This document shows positions 26,774 through 34,667 of a stretch of DNA of 64,000 nt, piece by piece. The position numbers and the translations under genes are program-made. The notes beneath the pieces were generated by a model that worked only from the letters and a program-made list of their open reading frames with translations, searched no databases and was not told the DNA's origin. The stretch spans positions 62,001 through 126,000 of the forward strand of contig NZ_CADIJP010000001.1 of the NCBI RefSeq assembly GCF_902859725.1, in the 5' to 3' direction. Each line of letters starts with the position of its first letter. Within the stretch, counting starts at the first letter, position 1. This stretch comes from Achromobacter mucicolens (GTDB taxonomy: Bacteria; Pseudomonadota; Gammaproteobacteria; Burkholderiales; Burkholderiaceae_B).

Positions 26774-28015
26774 ATGTCCACCCCCCAAAAATCTTCCCTG
26801 GATGCATCGCAGCTGTGGCTGCTGGTGCTGGCCGGTGGCGTCGTCATGGGCCTTGCCCTGGGCGTGCGCCATGTGCAGGGCCTGTTTCTTCTGCCCGTCA
26901 CCATGGACCGCGGCTGGAGCCGCGAAACCTTCGCCATCGCGCTGGCCGTGCAGAACCTGACGTGGGGGATCGTGCAGCCCTTCACCGGCATGATTGCCGA
27001 CCGCTATGGTTCGGCCAAGGTGATCGCAGGCGGGTTGGTCTTCTATGCGGTGGGCCTGGCCGGCATGGCGCACGCCACGACGCCTGCGGGCTTCATGTGG
27101 ACGGCGGGGGTGTGCATCGGCATCGCGCTGTCGGGCACGGCGTTCGCGGCCATTTATGGCGCGCTCAGCCGCCTGGTGCCGCCCGAACGCAGAAGCTGGG
27201 CGCTGGGCGTGGCGGGAGCCGTCGGGGGCCTTGGACAGTTCACGATGGTGCCCGCGGCGCAATGGCTGATCGGGGGCTGGGGCTGGGTCGCGGCCGTGCT
27301 GGCCTTTGCCGTGGCGCTGACTATCCTGTTGCCGTTGGCGTTTCCGCTGCGCGAGCCGGCGAACCGTCTGCGCGATGCCGGTGCGCCCGACGCAAACCTG
27401 TCGCTGCGCGAGGCCCTTCGCGAGGCCTTCGCGCGCCCCGGATTCTGGCTGCTGAACCTGGGATTCCTGGCCTGCGGGTTCCAGCTGGCGTTCATCGGCA
27501 CGCACCTGCCCGCCTACCTGATGGACAAGGGCTTGCGCGCATCGGACGCGGTCGCCGCGCTGGCCATCATTGCGCTCACCAATGTCATGGGCACCTATGT
27601 CTGCGGCATCCTGGGCGCGCATCACCGGCGCAAGTACCTGCTGGCGGGCATCTATCTGATCCGAACCGCGGCCATTGCGCTTTTCATCCTGGTGCCGCTA
27701 TCCACGTGGTCGGTCTACGCGTTCGCGGCGGTCATGGGCTTTGTGTGGCTGGGCACGGTGCCGCTCACCAACGGCCTGATCTCGCAGGTATTTGGCGTGC
27801 GCTACATCACCACGCTATTCGGCTTCGTGTTCTTTGGCCATCAGGTCGGTTCGTTTCTGGGCGTGTGGCTGGGCGGCGTGGTATTCGAAGCCACGCGCTC
27901 TTATGACCTGATCTGGCTGGGGGCGATGGCGCTGGGCGTGCTGTCGGCCGCCTTGCACTGGCCGATCGACGACAGCGAGATCCAGCGCGCGCGGCCGGTG
28001 GGCGCGGCGGGCTAG
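26774..28015 (+). CDS. MFS transporter, OFA/CynX-like
   Basis: Major facilitator of 413 residues with 12 predicted helices, resembling the oxalate:formate antiporter/monocarboxylate branch. The TM2-TM3 motif is GMIADRYGSAKVI, and the second half begins after the hydrophilic loop at about residues 195-215. Such carriers move small carboxylates or act as exporters; the substrate is not readable here. The stop codon lies inside the first unit of a 14-bp tandem repeat. Confidence 0.85.
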   Translation: MSTPQKSSLDASQLWLLVLAGGVVMGLALGVRHVQGLFLLPVTMDRGWSRETFAIALAVQNLTWGIVQPFTGMIADRYGSAKVIAGGLVFYAVGLAGMAHATTPAGFMWTAGVCIGIALSGTAFAAIYGALSRLVPPERRSWALGVAGAVGGLGQFTMVPAAQWLIGGWGWVAAVLAFAVALTILLPLAFPLREPANRLRDAGAPDANLSLREALREAFARPGFWLLNLGFLACGFQLAFIGTHLPAYLMDKGLRASDAVAALAIIALTNVMGTYVCGILGAHHRRKYLLAGIYLIRTAAIALFILVPLSTWSVYAFAAVMGFVWLGTVPLTNGLISQVFGVRYITTLFGFVFFGHQVGSFLGVWLGGVVFEATRSYDLIWLGAMALGVLSAALHWPIDDSEIQRARPVGAAG

Positions 28016-28065
28016 GTGCGGCCGGCTAGGTGCGGCAGGCAAGGTGCGGCCGGCGAGGCGCAGAC
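28010..28065. repeat. 14-bp tandem repeat over the MFS stop codon
   Basis: Four adjoining 14-bp units: GGCTAGGTGCGGCC (28010-28023), then copies with one and two changes, and a degenerate fourth (28052-28065). The TAG of the MFS gene lies in unit 1. A unit is not a multiple of three, but the stop is in the first copy, so unit number would not alter the protein. Confidence 0.7.
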
Positions 28066-28076
28066 GGGAAGCGGCG

Positions 28077-28457
28077 CTACGCCAGCCGGTGCTGCGTGCC
28101 CGCGCCCATGGTGATGTGCAGCATGCGACAGGGCTCAATGACCTTGACGGTGTGCCAGGCGCCCTTCGGAATCACGTAGGCATCGCCGGCCAGCATTTTC
28201 ACGATCTGGATCCCCGTGGGCCATTCCAGGTGCAGTTCGGCCGCCCCAGACATCAGCCGCACGATCTCGTCGGCGCCGGGGTGCATCTCCCATTGCGGCC
28301 AGTCGGACGCGAATTCGTACTCGGACACGAGCCAGCCGCGCCCGTATTGCTCAAGGTCTTCCGGAGATTGGGACCAGAATGCGTCGCCGCCCGTCACGGT
28401 GGCGGCGGCGCCGGCGGCGTCCAGATACACATAGTGCGACGTCAGGTCGATGGCCAT
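28077..28457 (-). CDS. Cupin-domain protein
   Basis: Single-domain cupin of 126 residues. Motif 1 is degenerate (HPGADEIVRLMSGAAELHLE, about residues 59-78) and motif 2 is LAGDAYVIPKGAWHTVKV (about 89-106), giving His/Glu metal-ligand candidates. It probably binds a small molecule or acts as a sugar- or ring-modifying enzyme; the role is unknown. It is convergent with the MFS gene and divergent from the small arm-domain gene. Confidence 0.8.
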   Translation of the reverse strand: MAIDLTSHYVYLDAAGAAATVTGGDAFWSQSPEDLEQYGRGWLVSEYEFASDWPQWEMHPGADEIVRLMSGAAELHLEWPTGIQIVKMLAGDAYVIPKGAWHTVKVIEPCRMLHITMGAGTQHRLA

Positions 28458-28560
28458 GTTGCGCGTCCTCGGGTGGGGGGATCTGGGCAGTGTATGCCAG
28501 CGACGACTGTCACATCGTTGCGTTTATCATGTCTGCCATCGGCAACTTGGAGAGCACGCG

Positions 28561-28794
28561 ATGAGCACGGGATTCGAAGGGGTGCGCCCCGCATCCGAAT
28601 CGTCCATCGAGATTGGCTTCTTCTATGACGGCCGGCATTGTGTCGAGCGTATCCGGGTCAAACCCACCGCCGCCAACCTCAAGCGCGCCGCAGACCGGCG
28701 TGTTGCCATCCTGGAGGCCATAGCGCGGGGCGATTTCGACTACGACGCCGAATTCCCCAAACGCGGCGCTAAGCCATCACAGGTTCCCGCATGA
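28561..28794 (+). CDS. Stand-alone integrase arm DNA-binding domain protein
   Basis: 77-residue protein resembling the N-terminal arm-type DNA-binding domain (DUF3596/Min27 type) of phage tyrosine integrases: IEIGFFYDGRHCVERIRVKPTAANLKRA, then ILEAIARGDFDYDAEFP. In integrases about 300 residues of core-binding and catalytic domains follow; here the gene ends after the arm domain. The ATG at 28561 starts the homologous region. Its stop overlaps the next start as ATGA, so it is translationally coupled to the AllA-like gene and is probably a kept gene, not random debris. DNA binding is inferred from the family. Confidence 0.75.
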   Translation: MSTGFEGVRPASESSIEIGFFYDGRHCVERIRVKPTAANLKRAADRRVAILEAIARGDFDYDAEFPKRGAKPSQVPA

Positions 28795-29348
28795 CGAGTA
28801 ATTCGCAGCTTGAAATCCACGATCTCTCGCCTGATGCCTTCAATGCCTACGGGTGGATGCTGGGCAAGCCCATGCCGGACGGCAACGGCGTTCCGCTGTT
28901 TACGAACCCGGCCACCGACTTCTGGCACGAGCACCTGTTCAACACGGGCGCGGGCGGCGACGCCGAGGTGCTTTGGGTCAATTACCGAAGCCAGTCCGTC
29001 GAAGTCGCCAGTCTGGAAAAGCACCTGCTGACGCAGCAGGCGATCGTCCCGCTGACAGGCAGCATCATCCAGATCGTGGCGCGCAGCGCCGCGGACGGTT
29101 CGCCCGACCTGGCCACGCTTGCGGCCTTTCATGTGGCGCAGGGGCAGGGCGTGTGCATGCGGCCGGGCTGCTGGCACGCCACCCGCGTGGCGGGCGACGA
29201 GGTCACGTGCCTGATGCTGACCCGCCGCTCCACCACGGTCGACCTGATCCAGCACCTGACCACGGACGCCAGCACCACGGAAAGCGCCTTCGCGGCCATC
29301 CCCGCGCGGCGACTGGAAGTGCCTCAGGATCTGCTGCAAAGCGCCTGA
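28791..29348 (+). CDS. Ureidoglycolate lyase (AllA)-like protein
   Basis: Protein of 185 residues of the ureidoglycolate lyase family, a cupin-like fold that in E. coli releases urea from ureidoglycolate in purine breakdown. FNAYGWMLGKP near the N-terminus, PLTGSIIQIVA in the middle and MRPGCWHATRV (around residue 120) are the family landmarks. No other allantoin gene is present, so purine catabolism is not implied; many relatives have unknown function. It overlaps the arm-domain gene by 4 bp (ATGA). Confidence 0.75.
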   Translation: MTSNSQLEIHDLSPDAFNAYGWMLGKPMPDGNGVPLFTNPATDFWHEHLFNTGAGGDAEVLWVNYRSQSVEVASLEKHLLTQQAIVPLTGSIIQIVARSAADGSPDLATLAAFHVAQGQGVCMRPGCWHATRVAGDEVTCLMLTRRSTTVDLIQHLTTDASTTESAFAAIPARRLEVPQDLLQSA

Positions 29349-29370
29349 CATTGCGCCACGAGGGCGGGAA

Positions 29371-29967
29371 TCAATCCCCCTCGCTGCACGCGAAGCCCAG
29401 GCGCGCAAACAAGGGCCACTTGTTGCGGTAGCTGTCCGTCCAGCACATGCCGAAAAATGCCGCGAACGGCGCGTCGACCCGTTGCGCCGATATGTGCGCA
29501 GCGGCGTCGGCATCGGGCGGGCAAAAGGCCTGCCCCGGCGTCGGGTACAACGCGCCATCCCAGATGGGTTGGTCGCAATGCTCGCAGAAATTGCACCATT
29601 CCCCTGACAGGGCGGGGTTCTGGCGGTAGGTCGGCGCAAGCGTCTGCAGTGTCTGCGCCACGTCGGACGCAAGAGCCCGTGTCGACGAGATCATGGCCGG
29701 CCCCGGCATCGACTGCCATTGCGCGGGTCCGAACAGCCAGTCCTGAAACGCCAGCGGATCCAGACCCGTGCTATCCGCGTCGTCCTCATCCAGTTCCAGG
29801 TCGCCCTCGGTGCTTTCGTGGCCGGGCGGCACGGCCAGCGCGGCCACGCGCGACAGCGTGTTGCAAGCCGCGCAGCAGTGCACGGCCTGCAACACGAAGT
29901 ACGACGACGCGCGAATGTTGAACGCCTCTCCGTCCGGACCGGTCATGCTGGGGTCTTGCGTTGGCAT
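29371..29967 (-). CDS. Cys-rich hypothetical protein
   Basis: 198-residue protein without a recognised family. It has an early HCCAACN cluster (about residues 30-36) and a CNFCEHCDQPIW cluster (about 125-136), a pattern that could bind zinc or another metal as a ribbon. An acidic stretch (EGDLELDEDDADSTG) lies between. No signal peptide or membrane segment, so cytosolic. The ATG at 29967 is preferred over a GTG at 29991 because AGGAAA lies just upstream. It converges with the AllA-like gene. Confidence 0.68.
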   Translation of the reverse strand: MPTQDPSMTGPDGEAFNIRASSYFVLQAVHCCAACNTLSRVAALAVPPGHESTEGDLELDEDDADSTGLDPLAFQDWLFGPAQWQSMPGPAMISSTRALASDVAQTLQTLAPTYRQNPALSGEWCNFCEHCDQPIWDGALYPTPGQAFCPPDADAAAHISAQRVDAPFAAFFGMCWTDSYRNKWPLFARLGFACSEGD

Positions 29968-30116
29968 GCTGCTGTGTCTTTCCTGTCGCACCGTTGCGGT
30001 GCACTGTTACTTCTACATGCCGGGGAAATATGACAGAATCCCCCGGAATTCGAGCCCTGGCGTAATCCGCCGCCGCCATCGGGCGCCTGCGCCATCCCGT
30101 CATGTCGGAGCCCTGA

Positions 30117-31211
30117 ATGCGCCACCGCCAGATTAGCACCGGATTTTGCCGGGCCGCCTGCCGTCCGTTCATGGGGCTGGTTGCCGCCATCGTCGTGGCG
30201 GGCGTCTTGTCCGGCTGTGCGGTCCCGTCACACGACACCGCCGCCGGGCAGTCCGTCGGCATCGAGGGCCTCACCGCGCAACAGGCGCGCGGCATCGCGC
30301 GCGAATCCTACCTTTACGGCGCGCCCATGGTCGCCAGCTACCAGGCCATGTATGCCTACAGCCTGGACAAGCAGGGGGCGCAATACAAGGGCCCGGTGAA
30401 TAGCATCAATCCAGTCGGCACGGCGTCCGCTGCCGCGGCTGGCCTGGATCCGGCCTATCTGTATTCCTACGCCGCCCTGGACTTGCGCGCCGAACCCGTC
30501 GTCGTCATCGTGCCCCGCGTCGAAAAGCGGCGCGATGCATCGTTGCAGGTCATGGACCTGTACATGCACCACATCGGCGACCTGGGCTCGCGCGGCATGG
30601 GCGGCGGCGTCTTTCTCGTGGCGGGTCCCTCCTGGAAAGGCAAGGTGCCCCCGGGCATCACCAAGGTAATTCGGTCAGAGACGCAGCTTGCCACGCTGGT
30701 GGCGCGCACGCAGCGGTTCAATCCCGCCGACCAGGAAAACGCCAAGCGCATCCAGGCGCGCTTCAAGGTGCAGCCGCTATCGGCGTTCCGCAACCGGGCC
30801 GCGCCCGCCGCCCCTGCCAAGGTGGAATGGAAAGCGCCGGTTCCGCGCGCGCAGATGTATTCGTCGCTCGAGTTCTATGACGAACTGGCCTTCCTGCTGC
30901 GGTTCGCACCCGCACACAAATCCGAGACCGCACTGCGCGAACGCATGGCCACCCTGGGCCTGCGCCCCGGCGAGGACTACGACACCGCCACGCTCAACCC
31001 CGCGTTGCGGCGCGCGCTGCAAGAGGGCATGCACGATGCCCAGAACGACATCGACAAGAACCGCGCGGCGCAGGGCGCCGATGCGGGGGCGCTTTTTGGC
31101 GACCGGGACAAGCTGAAGAACGACTATCTGGCGCGCGCGACAGGCGCGCAGATGGGGTTATTTGCGTTCGGCGGCATGAACGCACCGAAGACGCCGCTCA
31201 GGCCGCGGTAA
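30117..31211 (+). CDS. DUF1254 lipoprotein lacking DUF1214
   Basis: Predicted lipoprotein of 364 residues with signal ending in VLSGC (lipobox Cys about residue 34). The mature part is a DUF1254 domain: ESYLYGAPMV near its start, DLYMHHIGDLGSRGMGGGVFLVAGPSWKG in the middle. DUF1254 proteins usually continue into a DUF1214 domain for a total of about 450 residues; this one ends where that junction would be, at NDYLARATGAQMGLFAFGG, and a strong terminator follows at once. Function of the family is unknown. Confidence 0.85.
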   Translation: MRHRQISTGFCRAACRPFMGLVAAIVVAGVLSGCAVPSHDTAAGQSVGIEGLTAQQARGIARESYLYGAPMVASYQAMYAYSLDKQGAQYKGPVNSINPVGTASAAAAGLDPAYLYSYAALDLRAEPVVVIVPRVEKRRDASLQVMDLYMHHIGDLGSRGMGGGVFLVAGPSWKGKVPPGITKVIRSETQLATLVARTQRFNPADQENAKRIQARFKVQPLSAFRNRAAPAAPAKVEWKAPVPRAQMYSSLEFYDELAFLLRFAPAHKSETALRERMATLGLRPGEDYDTATLNPALRRALQEGMHDAQNDIDKNRAAQGADAGALFGDRDKLKNDYLARATGAQMGLFAFGGMNAPKTPLRPR

Positions 31212-31232
31212 GCAGCGCGGCAAGCAAGACGC

Positions 31233-31273
31233 AAAAACGCCGCCGCCCGGATTGCTCCGGGCGGCGGCGTTTT
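31233..31273. terminator. Strong bidirectional intrinsic terminator
   Basis: CGCCGCCGCCCGGA and its complement form a stem of about 14 bp with a short loop, flanked by A-run on the left and T-run on the right, so it works in both directions. It separates the convergent DUF1254 and parvulin genes. Confidence 0.9.
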
Positions 31274-31294
31274 GAGCCAATTGGCTGCGAGGAC

Positions 31295-31576
31295 TTAGTC
31301 CTTGCGGCTGGTCACTTCAACCAGGTGGTAGCCGAACTGGGTCTTGACCGGACCTTGCACTTGGCCGACCGGGGCGCTGAACACGACGGTGTCGAATTCC
31401 TTGACCATCTGGCCCGGGCCGAAGGTACCCAGATTGCCACCGTCGCGGCTCGACGGGCAGCTCGAGTTTTCCTTGGCGAGCTGGGCGAAGTCAGCGCCAT
31501 TCTCGATGGCGGTCTTGAGTTCGTTGGCCTTCGCTTCGGTGGAAACGAGGATGTGACGGGCGGAGGCTTGTGCCAT
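31295..31576 (-). CDS. Parvulin-type peptidyl-prolyl isomerase (PpiC-like)
   Basis: Small cytosolic cis-trans prolyl isomerase of 93 residues consisting only of a parvulin domain. ARHILVSTEAKANEL opens the domain, SSCPSSRDGGNLGTFGPGQMV is the active-site region with the conserved Cys/Ser, and VKTQFGYHLVEV closes it with the catalytic His. Length matches E. coli PpiC (93). The ATG at 31576 begins the domain; the upstream extension is non-conserved. Confidence 0.95.
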   Translation of the reverse strand: MAQASARHILVSTEAKANELKTAIENGADFAQLAKENSSCPSSRDGGNLGTFGPGQMVKEFDTVVFSAPVGQVQGPVKTQFGYHLVEVTSRKD

Positions 31577-31738
31577 GAGGGGACTCCTTGCGGACTGATT
31601 TGGGGAGGGGAGAGTAACGCATTCGCGTGAACTCGCTACCCTGGCATCATAAACGGGGTCATTCCGGCCCCGGGTCACAGACGGTAAGCGCCAAGGGGGC
31701 ACACCCCCGCACTTCCCCTAATACCCCCGCATATCCTT

Positions 31739-31753
31739 ATACGATTATCGTAT
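31739..31753. promoter_or_regulatory. 15-bp palindrome upstream of FadR-type gene
   Basis: ATACGAT-T-ATCGTAT, perfect 7-bp arms, 86 bp before the FadR-type regulator start. Size and symmetry suit a GntR/FCD dimer, suggesting autoregulation and control of the following dioxygenase operon. Related half-sites (GTACGA-N12-TCGTAC) lie upstream of the Bug gene at 38539-39537. Confidence 0.5.
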
Positions 31754-31838
31754 TTTCAACACACCCCACCCCGGGCGTGTCCACAGCCGAGGCAACGCGG
31801 GCTGGCAATGAGATGCACGTTTTCGGACGAGACTTCCT

Positions 31839-32603
31839 ATGCCTGATTCAGCTTCCCGAGTACTGTTGAAAAAAGATGCGGTCGTGCCGTTTACGTCGGA
31901 GCCCAATCTGACGGACCGCGTGACCGAGATGCTGCTGGACGAGATCACCAGCGGCGATTACCAGGTCGGTGAGGTGCTGCCCCCAGAGCAGACCATCGCC
32001 ACCCGGCTTGGCGTTTCGCGCACCGTGCTGCGCGAAGCGGTTTCCCGCCTGAAGGGCGATGGCATCGTGCAGAGCAAGCAGGGCCGCGGGCTGACCGTCA
32101 TGCAGACGGCGCGGCCGTCGGTGTTGCGCATGCAGGCCGCGGACATTGGCGATGCGGATCAGGTGCTGCGCATCGTGGAATTGCGCCGGGGCTTCGAGAT
32201 CGAGGCCGCGCCGTTGGCGGCGGCCCGTCGTGACGAGGACGATCTGGCCGCCATGCGGCTGGCGCTGCGCAAGATGGCCGACGCGATTGCATCGGGAGAT
32301 GTAGCGGTGGGTGTCGATGCCGACATGGAGTTCCACCGCTGCGTGGCGCGTGCGACGCGCAATGAACACTATCTGAATTTCTTCGATTTCCTGGCGGTGT
32401 TGCTCAAGAAGAACCTGCGCGTGTCGCGTTCGCGGTCAGCCAAGATCGCGGGGCGCGGGGCGCAGGCGCAAAAGGAGCACGAGGCGCTGTTTGCCGCCAT
32501 CGAGAAAGGCGACGTCGAACTTGCACGGCAGCATGCGCGCACGCACGTCGACAACACGGAAGCACGTCTGCGTACAGCGGCGGCCACGGCCGACAAGCCG
32601 TAG
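31839..32603 (+). CDS. FadR-family (GntR/FCD) regulator of the dioxygenase operon
   Basis: Transcriptional regulator of 254 residues. The GntR winged helix is at about residues 24-88 (LLDEITSGDYQVGEVLPPEQTIATRLGVSRTVLREAVSRL in its core), and an all-helical FCD effector domain follows (about 105-235) with EFHRCVARATRNEHY carrying the metal/ligand His. FCD regulators usually repress catabolic operons until a carboxylate binds. It lies 36 bp before the Rieske alpha gene on the same strand, so control of that operon is likely. Confidence 0.9.
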   Translation: MPDSASRVLLKKDAVVPFTSEPNLTDRVTEMLLDEITSGDYQVGEVLPPEQTIATRLGVSRTVLREAVSRLKGDGIVQSKQGRGLTVMQTARPSVLRMQAADIGDADQVLRIVELRRGFEIEAAPLAAARRDEDDLAAMRLALRKMADAIASGDVAVGVDADMEFHRCVARATRNEHYLNFFDFLAVLLKKNLRVSRSRSAKIAGRGAQAQKEHEALFAAIEKGDVELARQHARTHVDNTEARLRTAAATADKP

Positions 32604-32639
32604 GCGCCCACTAAGGGCATCCTCCAAGGGGAAGTGGTG

Positions 32640-33998
32640 ATGGGTCAGAAGACGATCGATGAGTTGGTGCGTGCCGACGAGGGACTGGTCAGCCGGTCCA
32701 TCTTCGTGGACGAAGAGATCTTCCAGCAGGAACTGAAGCAGATCTTCTCGCGTGCGTGGCTGTTCGTGGGGCACGAAAGCCTGGTGCCCAAGCCGGACGA
32801 CTATTTTGTTTCGCGCATGGGCACGGAATCCGTGATTCTGACGCGCGACCGGCAGGGACAGATTCAGGTCATGCTGAACAGCTGTGCGCATCGCGGCATG
32901 AAGCTGTGCCGCTACGACCACGGCAATAACCGCACGTTTACCTGTCCGTACCACGGCTGGAGCTTTTCCACCGACGGCAAGCTGGTGGAACGGCCCGGCG
33001 AGCTGGTCGGCGTGCCCGGCCACGCCACGCACTACAAGGGCGAACTGGACAAGAAGCAGTGGGGCCTGAAGACGGTGGCGCAGGTGGTGAACTACAAGGG
33101 CGCCATCTGGGCAACGTGGGATCCCAACGCGCCGCCGTTCCTGGACTACATCGGCAACATGCGGCTGTACCTGGATGCGGCGCTGGACCATCGCAACGGC
33201 AGTCCGGGCGGCTCCGAGGTGATCGGTGGCGTGCAGAAGTGGCGCGTGAAGTGCAATTGGAAGTTCGCGCCCGAGAATTTCATTGGCGACCTGTACCACG
33301 ACATCAGCCACCGGTCCGTGGACATCGTGGGTATCGGCCCGGGCGGCGGCAAGGGGCGGCGCGATGCGTCCGCCACGCGCTCGGCGATCTGCTTTCCCGA
33401 ACTGGGCCACGGCCTGCTGGGCCGGCTGCCGTTCTACGAGGAAGGGCCGTACGCGCCGCAATACGCGCGTTATCCGGAAGTCGAGGCGTATTACCGCGAG
33501 ATCCACGAACACCGTGAGCGCACGTTAGGCTCGGCGATGCGCGTGCAAACCAGCGTGGGCACGATCTTCCCGAACATGTCGTTCCATGGCCGTCAGCCAC
33601 GCACGCTGGCGGTGTTTCATCCGATCAGTTCGACCGAGATGGAGATGTGGCGCATGTACCTGGTGGACAAGGACGCGCCCGAATCGGTCAAGGAAGCGGC
33701 ACGCCATTATTTCCTGCGCTACTCCGGCCCGGGCGGCATGACGGAATCGGACGACATGGAGAACTGGACGGGCGCCACCGAGGCCAGCATGGGCGCGATG
33801 TCGCGCGAGCTGTACTTCAATTACCAGATGGGCGTGGGCCACCGGCAGGACGTGCCCGAGATTCCGGGCTGTGCGGTCAACGGTGAATACACCGAGGAAA
33901 ACGCGCGCATCTACTACCGGCGCTGGGCGCAGTTCATGAACGGCCTGTCATGGGACCAACTGATGGCAGGCGCGGTGCGCCTGGAGGAGGCGGCATGA
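32640..33998 (+). CDS. Rieske aromatic-ring dioxygenase, alpha subunit
   Basis: Catalytic subunit (452 residues) of a ring-hydroxylating dioxygenase, which adds both atoms of O2 to an aromatic ring. The Rieske [2Fe-2S] site is Cys82-x-His84 and Cys102-x2-His105 (SCAHRG, CPYHGW). The mononuclear iron site is NFIGDLYHDISHRS, with His220 and His224, three residues between them instead of the usual four; the third ligand would be an Asp in the C-terminal half. The ATG at 32640 has AAGGGG upstream. Beta subunit, ferredoxin and reductase follow in the operon. Substrate unknown; probably an aromatic acid, given the Bug receptor. Confidence 0.93.
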   Translation: MGQKTIDELVRADEGLVSRSIFVDEEIFQQELKQIFSRAWLFVGHESLVPKPDDYFVSRMGTESVILTRDRQGQIQVMLNSCAHRGMKLCRYDHGNNRTFTCPYHGWSFSTDGKLVERPGELVGVPGHATHYKGELDKKQWGLKTVAQVVNYKGAIWATWDPNAPPFLDYIGNMRLYLDAALDHRNGSPGGSEVIGGVQKWRVKCNWKFAPENFIGDLYHDISHRSVDIVGIGPGGGKGRRDASATRSAICFPELGHGLLGRLPFYEEGPYAPQYARYPEVEAYYREIHEHRERTLGSAMRVQTSVGTIFPNMSFHGRQPRTLAVFHPISSTEMEMWRMYLVDKDAPESVKEAARHYFLRYSGPGGMTESDDMENWTGATEASMGAMSRELYFNYQMGVGHRQDVPEIPGCAVNGEYTEENARIYYRRWAQFMNGLSWDQLMAGAVRLEEAA

Positions 33999-34564
33999 AC
34001 GCAACCGTGGAAAACGCGCCGCCTGTGGCGCAGGACGACAGCGTGGACGACATGCTGCTCTGGTGGGAGGCGCATCGCTTCCTGCACTTCGAGGCCGACC
34101 TGCTGGACCATCGGGAATTCGACAAGTGGCTGGGCCTGCTGGACGAGGACATCACGTATCGCATGCCGCTCACGCGCAATGTGCGCCGCGACGCGATGGC
34201 GCAGGAATACTCCGGCAAGCAGGATGCGGCGTGGTTTGACGAAGGCATCGACACGCTGCGCCAGCGCGTGGCGCAGATCAAGACGGGTATCCACTGGGCC
34301 GAGGAACCGGCCTCTCGCGTATCGCATCTGGTGACCAACATCCGCGTGCTGGACGTGACACCGGATGACGGCGGCGGCGACCTGGTGCGGGTGCGTTCGC
34401 GTTTCCTGATCTACCAGAACCGCCTGCAGTCCGAAGTGAATCTGTTCGTGGGCAAGCGCGAGGACGTGCTGCGCAGGCGCGACGGGCGCTTCACCATTCT
34501 GTCGCGCGAGATCCACCTGGATCAGAACGTCCTCTTATCGAAGGCGCTGACGATCTTCTTCTAG
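33995..34564 (+). CDS. Rieske aromatic-ring dioxygenase, beta subunit
   Basis: Structural small subunit (189 residues) of the dioxygenase, NTF2-like fold, forming the alpha3beta3 hexamer. HFEADLLDHREFDKWLGLL, then YRMPLTRNVRRD and the C-terminal REDVLRRRDGRFTILSREIHLDQNVL are standard. Its ATG overlaps the alpha stop as ATGA, indicating coupled translation and equal amounts. Confidence 0.95.
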   Translation: MNATVENAPPVAQDDSVDDMLLWWEAHRFLHFEADLLDHREFDKWLGLLDEDITYRMPLTRNVRRDAMAQEYSGKQDAAWFDEGIDTLRQRVAQIKTGIHWAEEPASRVSHLVTNIRVLDVTPDDGGGDLVRVRSRFLIYQNRLQSEVNLFVGKREDVLRRRDGRFTILSREIHLDQNVLLSKALTIFF

Positions 34565-34667
34565 CGCCGTTGCCGGAGCCGGCCCGTCTGCCGGCATTCG
34601 ATGGTTTTCCTTCCACTCGGGGCCTGACCGCCGACGGGACGCGCTCGCCCATACCTGGAGTTGCAGC

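Noticed and set aside
26546-27625. 359-codon minus-strand frame opposite the MFS gene and its promoter
   Set aside because: Covers a clear 12-helix transporter in antisense; no domain, Arg/Gln/His-rich.
28561-28794. Prophage or integrative element boundary
   Set aside because: Only an arm domain is present; no catalytic integrase, phage genes, tRNA or direct repeats flank it.
28791-29348. Allantoin/ureide degradation locus
   Set aside because: The AllA-like gene is alone; no other ureide pathway gene is in the window.
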